A DNA stretch of 64,000 nt, taken from assembly GCF_002355435.1 (NCBI RefSeq), contig NZ_AP017313.1, positions 3,844,001-3,908,000 on the forward strand, read 5' to 3'. Every line of letters begins with the position of its first letter. The stretch's first letter is position 1. Positions 20,255-28,471 of this stretch are shown here, piece by piece. The notes under the pieces were generated by a model. It saw only the letters and a program-made list of their open reading frames with translations. It had not been told where the DNA came from and searched no databases. The stretch comes from Mucilaginibacter gotjawali. GTDB lineage: Bacteria; Bacteroidota; Bacteroidia; Sphingobacteriales; Sphingobacteriaceae. The translations under genes were made by a program, and so were the position numbers.

Positions 20255-20345
20255 CTCCGCCAATGGGCGGATCGCAATAACAAATACTTTCACAATAAAT
20301 TTTATCGTTGTAAATCAATACTTTACAAAATATTTCACACAAATA

Positions 20346-20388
20346 CTAATCAATTAGTTGCAATCCTAATAAATTAGTATCACATTTG
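20346..20388 (+). promoter_or_regulatory. Probable BlaI-type double operator with promoter
   Basis: Two dyads, CTAATCAATTAG (20346-20357) and CTAATAAATTAG (20367-20378), start exactly 21 bp apart, about two helical turns. Directly after the second comes CACATTTG (20381-20388), one base off the TAnnTTTG -7 consensus, 18 bp before the repressor's ATG. BlaI/MecI repressors bind paired dyads overlapping their own promoter, so autoregulation of the whole cluster is the natural reading (inference). Confidence 0.72.
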
Positions 20389-20406
20389 ATTTAAAATTAT
20401 TTCATT

Positions 20407-20769
20407 ATGCAAAAACTGGCAAAAAGAGAAGAACAAATAATGCAGGCCTGCTGGCAGCTGGAGAATGCTTTTATTAAAGAGATCATTAATGAAATGCCCG
20501 ATCCCAAGCCGCATTATAATACCATTGCTACTATGGTGAAGATTTTGGAAGATAAAGGTTTCCTGGCGCATGAAACTATTGGTAACGTTTTCCGCTATTA
20601 TCCGGTCATATCAAAAGACGCGTACCAGAAGCATGCCATGAACGATATAGTAAGCCAGTATTTTGATAATTCGTACCCTAACATGCTGATGTTTTTCGCC
20701 AAAGAGCAAAAAATCTCCGACGAAGAATTGAATGAAATTATAAACCTCATTAAATCGCAAAAGAAATGA
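20407..20769 (+). CDS. BlaI/MecI-family transcriptional repressor
   Basis: Small winged-helix repressor of 120 residues, the usual family length. The start (LAKREEQIMQACWQLENAFI) and the recognition region (HYNTIATMVKILEDKGFLAHE) are typical, followed by a C-terminal dimerisation helix region. In the classic system the repressor is inactivated by proteolysis after the BlaR1 membrane protease senses a beta-lactam. Here the protease gene overlaps the repressor stop by 4 bp (ATGA), so translation is probably coupled. No beta-lactamase gene is nearby, which suggests another signal. Confidence 0.93.
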   Translation: MQKLAKREEQIMQACWQLENAFIKEIINEMPDPKPHYNTIATMVKILEDKGFLAHETIGNVFRYYPVISKDAYQKHAMNDIVSQYFDNSYPNMLMFFAKEQKISDEELNEIINLIKSQKK

Positions 20770-23441
20770 TCCCCTATATCCTGCACGTAGCCCTGCTGAT
20801 AACGGTTTGCCTTTTGTTTTACAAGCTATTGCTGCAAAAGGAAACATTTTACCGTTTAAACCGCATCATCCTGGTTTTTTGCCTGGCGCTGTCGTTTATC
20901 TTGCCGCTGATCCCTGTTCCGCAGCAATGGGCGCTGAGGGCTCCGGCTAAACCAACCGAAGTGCAGGATCAGCCAATAGTGGTGTCGCCACAGATTGCTG
21001 ATGTACCGCAGATCAATACGGTAACAAACCCGGGCAAAACAAAGCAAGCGCCTGCTACAGCTACACCGGGAACACCTGCCAAACCAGCACCTGCCGCAAC
21101 TATACAACATACGGTACAAACAATTACACCATCGGTACCTGTGATACAAACCGTATTTAAATGGCTGTTTTATTTATACTGGATAGGCGTAGCCGCATTT
21201 GGGCTCAACCTTTTATTACAGGTAGTAGTATTGCTTTTCCAGGCCTATACCAAACCGGCTATAATAGATGGCAAATTCCGTATTGTTGAACTGACAGGCG
21301 ATAAGGCACCCTGCTCTTTCGGTAATAATATTTTTATCAACCCCGAAAAATACGACTGGGAAACCTACAGCCAGATCTTGCTGCATGAAAAGGTACACAT
21401 CGAACAACGCCATAGTTTTGACATCCTGTTTGCCGAGCTGATGCTGGTATTGCAATGGTTTAATCCCTTTGCCTGGCTTTACCGTAAAGAGGTAGAAAAC
21501 AACCTGGAATTTTTAACAGACGATGCTGTGTTAGGGCACGAAGAAGTGGAAAAGTCCACTTACCAGATGAGCCTGCTGAAAGTATCGGCCCCTCACCTGT
21601 CGCTGGGCATCACCACAAACTATAACCAGTCGCTGTTAAAAAGGCGCATCATGATGATGAACGCCAAACGCTCAAACCTCCATATCATGTGGAAATACTT
21701 TTTCCTGGTTCCGCTACTTGGCATTTTGGCCTGCGCTTTAAACAGCCCGGCGGCTTACAGCGAATCTACTGCGGATGCTTCGGCCAATGCAAAGGCATTT
21801 GTTAAAATGAACCCTGTTGTTAAGCCGAAGTTTAATTTCAATTTTAAAGACGATCAAACCGAAGGCTCGTGGTTTGCCAATATTAAAAACGACAAGGTGC
21901 GCATGGAGTTTAAAAGCGAGGATGACGACCATAACTGGTCGAGCAACTCGGATTTTAAACTCAGCGAATTTTCGGCTATCCCAAGAGATAAAAAAGCAGA
22001 CTTCACCATCAAAAGGGAAGCCGGCACTATCCTGTTCAACGGCAAGTTTGATGGTAACGACGGGTACGGTCACTATAAATTTACTGCTGATCATCAGTTC
22101 AATGCCTTCCTCGGCGAACACGGCATAACCGGCGTTGAAGAGGGCGATGACTTCGCGTTCTTTATGTTCAATATCAACAAAGCCTACGTGGCAATGCTGG
22201 AGAATAACGGCTATAAAGGTTTGTCAAAAAGCGACCTGGTCTCGATGGGCGCCCTTAAAGTTGATGATACTTATATCCGTTTCTGGAAAGAATCGGGCTA
22301 TAACCACCTTACAGCTAACGAGCTGGTTGCCGGGAAAGCATTAGGCATAACCGCCGAATATGTTAACGAGATCCGCGAGGCAGGCTACACGCACGTTACT
22401 TTCGAGCAATTGCAAAGCTTTAAAGCAACCGGCGTTACGGCTAAATACATCGCCGGCCTGCACGGGGCTAATGTTAAACCCGGCAAAAAACATGATAACG
22501 GTGCTGACCCCATGACAGCAGAAGATGTAGTTTCGGTAAAAGCGATGAATGTGGCTTCCACTTATATCAATGCTATTCAAAAAGCGGGGTATCCTGATAT
22601 TACGCTGAATGAACTCACCAGCATGAAAGCCGTAGGCGTTACACCACAATATATTGATGAACTAAAGCTTGCCGGGTATATAAATGTCCCCATTCAGCAA
22701 CTGGTATCCCTTAAATCAGTGGGCGTAACACCCGAATACGTAAAAAGTATGGTGGCCCTGGGCTATAAAAACATCCCGGCAGAAGCATTAACCAGCATGA
22801 AGGCGGTAGGCATTACACCCGAATTTGTGGCAAGTTTCAAAAATTCAGGCTATACAAATATACCGGCTAACGGATTGGTTTCCCTGAAATCAGTAGGCGC
22901 CACACCCGAATTCGCCAAAGGTTTTGCGAGCCTTGGCTACAAAAATATACCGGCACACCAACTGGTAAGTATGAAAGCCGTAGGCGTAACCCCCGAATAC
23001 GTTCAAAGCCTTAAGGCAGCGGGATATGATAACATTTCGGTTAATGACCTGGTTTCCCTGCGGTCGCAAGGCATCACCCCTGATTTTGCAAAAAGCTTTG
23101 AAAATGCGGGTTATAAAAATATCCCGATCCATGAGTTAATTACCCTGAAAGCAATGGGGATTAGCCCCGGGTATATCAAAAGCTTCCAGGATGTCGGCTA
23201 TAAAGATATTTCAATCCACGAATTCTCAGGGTTAAAAGCCCTGGGTGTTACCCCGGATTTTATCGAAAGTTTCAAAAAAATAGGCTATCCCAATATATCC
23301 TTAAATGAAGTCACTTCGCTAAAGGCAACGGGCGTAACCCCCGAATATGTTAACAAAATGCGCGAAAAAGGCTTTAAATCGCAGGACCTTAATAAATATA
23401 TCCAACTAAAAAACAATTTCGGAGACGACGACAATAAGTAA
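20766..23441 (+). CDS. M56 (BlaR1-like) membrane metalloprotease with a C-terminal array of about fourteen 29-residue repeats
   Basis: Membrane protease expected to relay an outside signal to the BlaI-type repressor. Seen: three N-terminal membrane segments (about residues 1-20, 33-50, 133-157), zinc motif HEKVH at 207-211 followed by NPFAWLYRKEVENNLEF with a likely third ligand, and a last membrane helix (MWKYFFLVPLLGILACAL, from 308). The periplasmic part has a domain around EGSWFANIKNDKVRMEF (about 355-450), then from about 470 to the end 29-residue repeats of pattern GVTPEYVxSLxxAGYxNIPxxxLVSLKAV, one with an insertion. The penicillin-binding sensor of true BlaR1 is absent; 891 residues is much longer than usual. 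Two downstream genes repeat its outer domain. Confidence 0.92.
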   Translation: MIPYILHVALLITVCLLFYKLLLQKETFYRLNRIILVFCLALSFILPLIPVPQQWALRAPAKPTEVQDQPIVVSPQIADVPQINTVTNPGKTKQAPATATPGTPAKPAPAATIQHTVQTITPSVPVIQTVFKWLFYLYWIGVAAFGLNLLLQVVVLLFQAYTKPAIIDGKFRIVELTGDKAPCSFGNNIFINPEKYDWETYSQILLHEKVHIEQRHSFDILFAELMLVLQWFNPFAWLYRKEVENNLEFLTDDAVLGHEEVEKSTYQMSLLKVSAPHLSLGITTNYNQSLLKRRIMMMNAKRSNLHIMWKYFFLVPLLGILACALNSPAAYSESTADASANAKAFVKMNPVVKPKFNFNFKDDQTEGSWFANIKNDKVRMEFKSEDDDHNWSSNSDFKLSEFSAIPRDKKADFTIKREAGTILFNGKFDGNDGYGHYKFTADHQFNAFLGEHGITGVEEGDDFAFFMFNINKAYVAMLENNGYKGLSKSDLVSMGALKVDDTYIRFWKESGYNHLTANELVAGKALGITAEYVNEIREAGYTHVTFEQLQSFKATGVTAKYIAGLHGANVKPGKKHDNGADPMTAEDVVSVKAMNVASTYINAIQKAGYPDITLNELTSMKAVGVTPQYIDELKLAGYINVPIQQLVSLKSVGVTPEYVKSMVALGYKNIPAEALTSMKAVGITPEFVASFKNSGYTNIPANGLVSLKSVGATPEFAKGFASLGYKNIPAHQLVSMKAVGVTPEYVQSLKAAGYDNISVNDLVSLRSQGITPDFAKSFENAGYKNIPIHELITLKAMGISPGYIKSFQDVGYKDISIHEFSGLKALGVTPDFIESFKKIGYPNISLNEVTSLKATGVTPEYVNKMREKGFKSQDLNKYIQLKNNFGDDDNK

Positions 23442-23591
23442 ATAAAGGACCCTGATTAATAGTTTTTGGCTTTGTAAAAGCCTCGTTAATTACCCTTCAG
23501 TGGAATGCTATGCAAAAAATTTAATTCAAAAAACATACATAAACAATTGTAAATCAACACACCTGCTATTAAAACCAAAAAATCAATCCAT

Positions 23592-25196
23592 ATGAAATCA
23601 AAAAAAATAAATACAGGCGCCCGGAAGTACTTCTTCCTGTTGCCACTGCTGGGAGCGCTCACCTGCCCTGCTTATAGCCAGGTGGTGGTAACGCCTGTAG
23701 TTACCCCGGTGGTAAATTCAAATGTCCGCTCAATCATTAACGCCACTATTAACCCAATCGTAACAGCAACGGTTAATGCAAATGTTAATCCTATTGTGGC
23801 CGCAACAATTGATGCAAATGTTAGCCCGGTGGTTAATGCAACTGTTAGCCCTATTGTAAACGCAACGGTTAACCCGATTGTAAATGCCGAGATTAACGCA
23901 AATGTAAACCCTGTAGTTAATGCCGAAGTAAACGCTGAAGTAAACGCCGACTTGAACATTGCGGATGGCGACAGAAGCGAAGGCAGCTGGTTTGCCGAAA
24001 TAAAAGGCGACAAGATCAGGTTTGAGTTCAGGGGCGATGACGATGAGCATAATTGGTCGAGTAATTCGGATTTTATGCTGAGTGATTTCCCTAGCCTGCC
24101 AAAAGAAAAAGGTGAATTCATTTTAAAAAGAGAATCGGGAACCATGGTATTCAATGGTAAGTTTGATGGCGACCTGGGTTACGGCCATTATAAATTTACG
24201 GCCGACAAATCGTTCAGTGAATTTTTAAAAAGCCAGGGCGTAGCCGATATGGACGAACGCGATGTGTTCTCCTATTTTATGGTCGATTTAAAAAGGTCCT
24301 ATGTTGAAATGGTGATCCGCAATGGTTTCAACGGTATTACCCGCAGCCACCTGGTAGCCATGGCGGCACTTAAGGTTGATGAGCCCTATATTAAAATGTG
24401 GAAGGCGAACGGTTTCAGCGAAATAACACCCAATAACCTGGTTGCCGGCAAATCAATGCATATTACGGAAGCTTATATCCGGGAGATCCAAAATGCCGGG
24501 TATAAGGACATCAGCTTTAGCCAGCTCATCGCTTTTAAATCGCAGGAAATTACCGGCGAGTATATAAAAAGCCTGCGTAAAGAAAAAAATGGTAATGGCG
24601 AAGAGGAATTGCCCCCTGCACACCAGGTGGTAGCTTATAAGTCTATGCATATTGATGGGGCGTATGTCAACTCTTTTAAAGCTGTGGGCTATGAAAACAT
24701 TTCTTACCGGGACTTAACCGCCATGAAATCCATGGACATTACGCCGGAATTTGTAAAGGGCTTTCTGGAACTGGGTTATAAAGATATTCCCGCACATGAA
24801 CTTATCGCCCTAAAATCCATGAACGTGGATGCCGCTTATATCAAAAGCTTTGAAGCTGCGGGCTTTAAAAACATTGCCGTTCACGACCTGGTGGCCCTCA
24901 AATCGCAAAACATCACTCCTGAATATATCAAAGGCTTTGAAGACATCGGCTATAAGGACATTGCAGTTCACAGCCTGATCCCTTTAAAATCATTAAATAT
25001 TACGCCTGAATATGTTAACGGCTTTAAAAAATTAGGCTTCACCGATATCCCTTTAAATGAATTGCCTGCACTAAAATCAACCGGCGTAACGCCGGAGTAT
25101 GTAGCTGCCATGCGTGAAAAAGGTTTCAAATCAGATAATTTAAGGAAGTATATCCAGTTGAAAAGTTCGTTTGGGGAGGATGATAAAGATAAATAA
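23592..25196 (+). CDS. Secreted 29-residue-repeat protein with Asn/Val beta-repeat N-terminus
   Basis: Function unknown. The 534 residues carry a signal peptide (ARKYFFLLPLLGALTCPAYSQ) that resembles the last membrane helix of the upstream protease. About 90 residues of alternating Asn/Val motifs follow (variants of VNATVNPIVNAxVNANVNP). Next come the domain seen in the protease (EGSWFAEIKGDKIRFEF, SSNSDFMLSDFPSLP, GYGHYKFTAD) and about ten 29-residue repeats (ITPEYIKGFEDIGYKDIAVH type). The acidic end FGEDDKDK matches the protease's FGDDDNK. It lies 150 bp downstream on the same strand. It looks like a detached, soluble copy of the protease's sensor; a decoy, ligand or co-sensor role is inference. 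Confidence 0.88.
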   Translation: MKSKKINTGARKYFFLLPLLGALTCPAYSQVVVTPVVTPVVNSNVRSIINATINPIVTATVNANVNPIVAATIDANVSPVVNATVSPIVNATVNPIVNAEINANVNPVVNAEVNAEVNADLNIADGDRSEGSWFAEIKGDKIRFEFRGDDDEHNWSSNSDFMLSDFPSLPKEKGEFILKRESGTMVFNGKFDGDLGYGHYKFTADKSFSEFLKSQGVADMDERDVFSYFMVDLKRSYVEMVIRNGFNGITRSHLVAMAALKVDEPYIKMWKANGFSEITPNNLVAGKSMHITEAYIREIQNAGYKDISFSQLIAFKSQEITGEYIKSLRKEKNGNGEEELPPAHQVVAYKSMHIDGAYVNSFKAVGYENISYRDLTAMKSMDITPEFVKGFLELGYKDIPAHELIALKSMNVDAAYIKSFEAAGFKNIAVHDLVALKSQNITPEYIKGFEDIGYKDIAVHSLIPLKSLNITPEYVNGFKKLGFTDIPLNELPALKSTGVTPEYVAAMREKGFKSDNLRKYIQLKSSFGEDDKDK

Positions 25197-25205
25197 CGAT
25201 AAAAA

Positions 25206-25316
25206 AGGGTGTCACCCTGAGGCTCTCGAAGGGTGAGCTCAATGGCCTGTCCCGTGTGTATAGCATGGCGTTAAGGCCTTTGCCCGCATGGTTCGAGTGC
25301 CTCACCATGACACCCT
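25206..25316. repeat. Imperfect palindrome of a dispersed-repeat type
   Basis: AGGGTGTCA...TGAGGC.CTCGAA on the left reappears inverted as TTCGAGTGCCTCA...TGACACCCT on the right, with arms of about 25 bp around a roughly 60-bp centre. The arms fit a motif I recall as common between genes in Bacteroidota. It separates the two secreted repeat-protein genes. Confidence 0.7.
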
Positions 25317-25345
25317 CTGCATCATTAAACATTAAAAAAATAGTT

Positions 25346-26425
25346 ATGAAAAAAACATTAATCGCCTGCCTGTCTGCCGCCCTGTTGCTTGGGGTGTGCA
25401 TGGTATCAGCGCAAACAAAAGTTAAGGTAAAAGTAAAAACCACAACCCGGCATGATGGGGACAGATGGGGTTTTGGCGGAAACCATGTGCCGGGTACCTG
25501 GGTAGCCTATATCGAAGATGCAAAAGTCCATATAGAATTTACGGGCGAGGATTGGAACACCGGTCGTTCCTTCTCATTATCAGAACTGGGCACGCTGCCT
25601 GAAGGCAATGAAGGTACCTTTAAAGTAACCCGCGAAGCCGGTATAGTAACCTTTAAAGGCCAGTTTGAAGGCGGCAAAGGCCGGGGATTTTATTCCTTTG
25701 CCGAAAACCCCACTTTTAAATCCTACCTGGAGCAAAAAGGTTATTCGGCGCTGGATAAGCAATTAATGCTTGATATTTTCTTTACGAATATCAACAAAGG
25801 CTATTTTGATTTTTTGAAAGAGCAAGGCTACAGCGCCGTCAACAACGAAAATTTAAAGGACCTTGCTCAGCAGGACCTAAACCGCAAAGTACTGGAAGAC
25901 TATTTCGGCCTGTTTAAATCCGAAAGCTGGGGCCATCCACCGCTCGATAAAATTGTAGAGCTAAGGGAACATGGCGTAAATGCCCGTTTTGTAAACAGCT
26001 TTCATACCATGGGCTTTAAACAAAATATCCCGTTAGACAATGCGCTTGAATTACGGGACCATGGCGTTACCCCCGAATTTATTACCAGTATCCAAAAAAT
26101 GGGTTATGAAAAAATAACGCTGGACCGTGCCGTTGAATTAAGGGACCACGGCGTAAATCCCGAATTTATTCACAGTATCCAGGAGCTGGGTTATAAGGAC
26201 ATCACCCTCGAAAAAGCCCAGGAACTCCGCGATCATGGCGTAAACCCCGAATTTATCAGGAGTATCATCGAATTAGGTTTTAAAAACCTTACCCTTGATA
26301 AAGCACAAGAACTGCGCGACCATGGCGTTAATGCCGCGTTCATCAAAAAGGCGCGCGGCAAAGGCGTTAAAGTTGAAACCCTGGATGATTATATCAGGCT
26401 GAAAGATACTGGGTTTAACGACTAA
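25346..26425 (+). CDS. Second secreted 29-residue-repeat protein
   Basis: Function unknown; 359 residues from the ATG at 25346. I chose this start because it opens a clean signal peptide (MKKTLIACLSAALLLGVCMVSAQ). The frame is open upstream to 25256, but that part lies in the palindromic repeat. A Lys/Val-rich stretch is followed by a shorter form of the shared domain (GTWVAYIEDAKVHIEF, GRGFYSFAENPTF) and 29-residue repeats of a distinct subtype, ELRDHGVTPEFIxSIxxMGY. It is the most diverged of the three relatives. A terminator follows at 26500, closing the cluster. Confidence 0.88.
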   Translation: MKKTLIACLSAALLLGVCMVSAQTKVKVKVKTTTRHDGDRWGFGGNHVPGTWVAYIEDAKVHIEFTGEDWNTGRSFSLSELGTLPEGNEGTFKVTREAGIVTFKGQFEGGKGRGFYSFAENPTFKSYLEQKGYSALDKQLMLDIFFTNINKGYFDFLKEQGYSAVNNENLKDLAQQDLNRKVLEDYFGLFKSESWGHPPLDKIVELREHGVNARFVNSFHTMGFKQNIPLDNALELRDHGVTPEFITSIQKMGYEKITLDRAVELRDHGVNPEFIHSIQELGYKDITLEKAQELRDHGVNPEFIRSIIELGFKNLTLDKAQELRDHGVNAAFIKKARGKGVKVETLDDYIRLKDTGFND

Positions 26426-26499
26426 GATTCGTCTGAACTAAGATTCGTAGGATTAAAGGATTGTAGGATTTTAATGTAATAAATCAATCTATAGTTCTA

Positions 26500-26531
26500 G
26501 AGACGCCTTTCAGGTCGGGGCGTCTCTTTTT
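26500..26531 (+). terminator. Rho-independent terminator closing the BlaI/M56 cluster
   Basis: GAGACGCC (26500-26507) pairs perfectly with GGCGTCTC (26519-26526) and is followed by five T. It lies 75 bp after the stop of the last repeat-protein gene. Confidence 0.85.
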
Positions 26532-26559
26532 CTATTTCCAATCGATCCGTCGCAAAACC

Positions 26560-26590
26560 AATGACCTAATGACTCAATGACCTAATGACC
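26560..26590. repeat. Single repeat arm AATGACCT (8-bp unit)
   Basis: Four 8-bp units (AATGACCT, AATGACTC, AATGACCT, then AATGACC) sit just before the end of the next gene. It is the same word family as the right arm at 16352-16395, but I find no inverted partner in this spacer. Confidence 0.8.
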
Positions 26591-26595
26591 ATTCC

Positions 26596-27618
26596 TCACC
26601 CCTCATGCTCCATTTCGTAATAGTCTTTTACCAATTCCACGTCTTTTGCATTTGGCTGCAATATGCCCCTGCAAATTTTAGCAATATTAGCGGCAGAAGC
26701 TCCGTCATTTTGTATGGGTGCCAAACGTTTTAACTCATCAAGGTTAAAGTAGGAATGCACTTTTTTACCAAGCGCCAAACCAACATAAACTACAGTTGAA
26801 TATTGGGTGATCAGCTCGCAGCAGTTGGCAATCATTTGATTGGTGTTGCCGCTCCGGTAAACCAGGGTACCCTCCGGGGCGTATTTCCGGATCTCAGCTT
26901 CCGCTCTTTCAAATTTCTCGTTAGGGTGCAGCTTAAAAAGTAACCGGCGGCCGTCAGCAATTTCAACGGCCTTTTTTATAAACGCCGCCCGGTTCTCGTA
27001 CCTGAAAGTCTCGCGCATGTCCGTGGTAGCCACCATCACATAATCCCTGTACGGAAAATCGTTATCTTTAAACTGCGCTATATTATCATAATTAGGGATG
27101 CCTGTTACTACTATCTTATCTGCATCGGTGCCAAGCCTTGTAAATTGCGCTTTATACCCTTCGGAGCCGGCGCAGTATACGTCGCAAATATTGGAGGTGC
27201 CGTTTAAAGAAGTCCCGCCGCTAAAACCCGGAGACAATTTAAGGGCTTTTACTATTCTGCTTAACAGCGTAAACTTATCGGTCATCCCCTCCTGCACCCA
27301 CACAATTTTGTTTTTGCGCATCCGCTTGGGGATATGCAGGTCCGAACAATAAACTACCAGGTCGTATTCGTTCTTTTTGGCCTGGTAATCAATTTGCAGG
27401 CCGTTATTCTTCAGGTATTTTTCGGAGTTTTCTTTAAACTGCCCCCAAAATATAGTGCCATTAAACAGCGGCGTATGTTTCATCAGGAAATTGGCCCACT
27501 TCAAATCGGTAAAAAACTGGCTAAACCAGCAGTCATACTCATCCAGCTGCCTTGCTATCTGGTGCATTTGCCATGTTTGGTTCATCGAACCGGTGATAAA
27601 CAATACTCTTTTTCTCAT
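26596..27618 (-). CDS. GT-B-fold glycosyltransferase / CDP-glycerol glycerophosphotransferase-like protein
   Basis: 340 residues, soluble. The start MRKRVLFITGSMNQTWQMHQIA is a nucleotide-fold opening. The later words RRLLFKLHPNEKFER and CCELITQYSTVVYVGLALGKKVHSYF resemble the KLHPN and S/T-rich sugar-nucleotide segments of CDP-glycerol glycerophosphotransferases and UDP-GlcNAc 2-epimerase-like enzymes. A surface glycan or teichoic-like transfer is plausible, but donor and acceptor are unknown. No other glycan gene is adjacent. Confidence 0.7.
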   Translation of the reverse strand: MRKRVLFITGSMNQTWQMHQIARQLDEYDCWFSQFFTDLKWANFLMKHTPLFNGTIFWGQFKENSEKYLKNNGLQIDYQAKKNEYDLVVYCSDLHIPKRMRKNKIVWVQEGMTDKFTLLSRIVKALKLSPGFSGGTSLNGTSNICDVYCAGSEGYKAQFTRLGTDADKIVVTGIPNYDNIAQFKDNDFPYRDYVMVATTDMRETFRYENRAAFIKKAVEIADGRRLLFKLHPNEKFERAEAEIRKYAPEGTLVYRSGNTNQMIANCCELITQYSTVVYVGLALGKKVHSYFNLDELKRLAPIQNDGASAANIAKICRGILQPNAKDVELVKDYYEMEHEG

Positions 27619-27928
27619 CGGGGAGTAAGATTAAGATAATATTAAATATGCAAGCCGATATTAAAGTTGCGATATTTTAATTAAATACGAAAATAAAATA
27701 TTGTGGTTTGAAACAACCTCACCCGATTGTAAAAATTTACCATTTGACTAAAATAGTACGCAGGTCAATAATGTGTCGAATTGACAGTATTTTTCGTGAT
27801 AAATATTTAAGCAAAATAAAAAAATCCGGTCTTAGTGTTCTTGGTGAAACCCCTCGTGCCCCTTGTGGTTAAAATTTCATCACAAAGCACACCAGGGATT
27901 TCACAAGGACACTATGATTTTTTAAGGA
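27619..27928. other. Intergenic region holding a palindromic repeat
   Basis: About 310 bp between two minus-strand genes. The left half is plain AT-rich DNA; the right third is the palindrome annotated separately at 27834-27913. No gene seen. Confidence 0.5.
27834..27913. repeat. Imperfect palindrome, dispersed-repeat type
   Basis: The arm beginning AGTGTTCTTGGTGAAA (27834) pairs imperfectly with the arm ending TTTCACAAGGACACT (27913), about 33 bp each with one small gap, around a 12-bp centre. I recall similar service-repeat sequences in many Bacteroidota intergenic regions. It could also act as a terminator for the Hsp20 gene ending at 27929. Confidence 0.7.
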
Positions 27929-28351
27929 CTAATTAACCGGAATTTCCTGCGACGGCTTCTGCGCTCCGGCATTTTTGGGTAAGGTGATGATAAGCACCCC
28001 ATCTTCCTGTTTCGCGCTGATGGCGGCAATATCTACCTGCCCGTTTAAGTTCAGCATTCTTTCAAATGATTTGATCGGGTATTCCTGTTTGCTGAAGTTC
28101 GGCAGGTTTTCTTCGTCAACCGTACGTGTGCCGCTGATGTATAGAATATCATCCTGCACCGATAACCTGATGTTTTCCTTTGCATAACCAGGTGCATAAA
28201 CATAAACCTCAAAATTGGTTTCGTTATCGGCGATGTTTATTGGCAGGTTATATTTTGGCCGGCGAAAATGCTCACCCCTAAAACGGCCGTGTTTTCCAAA
28301 TGCATGGCCGCAACCTTGTGCGCCCCTTGCTGAATTATAATTTCCAAACAT
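27929..28351 (-). CDS. Hsp20/alpha-crystallin family small heat-shock protein
   Basis: ATP-independent holdase chaperone, 140 residues, cytosolic. The alpha-crystallin domain runs from PINIADNETNFEVYVYAPGYAKENI to the conserved GVLIITLPK motif (A-x-x-x-n-G-v-L pattern), followed by a short tail ending PVN. The N-terminus is Gly/Arg/His-rich (HAFGKHGRFRGEHFRR), longer on charge than usual. Single gene with spacers on both sides. Confidence 0.93.
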   Translation of the reverse strand: MFGNYNSARGAQGCGHAFGKHGRFRGEHFRRPKYNLPINIADNETNFEVYVYAPGYAKENIRLSVQDDILYISGTRTVDEENLPNFSKQEYPIKSFERMLNLNGQVDIAAISAKQEDGVLIITLPKNAGAQKPSQEIPVN

Positions 28352-28471
28352 ATTGTCTTTCTTTTTGTCGAACGGCTTTATTGCCCTTCTATTAGTGAAG
28401 ACGTATATGGGTTTTAAATTACTTTAAGAAAAATTGATTTTATGTTCAGGCGTACAATTGACGGTTACTCC

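Noticed and set aside
20407..23441. Beta-lactam resistance regulator
   Set aside because: The repressor and protease families match, but the penicillin-binding sensor is replaced by repeats and no beta-lactamase gene is near.
25256..25345. Upstream extension of the third repeat protein by 30 codons
   Set aside because: It is translated palindromic repeat and would bury the signal peptide that starts at 25346.
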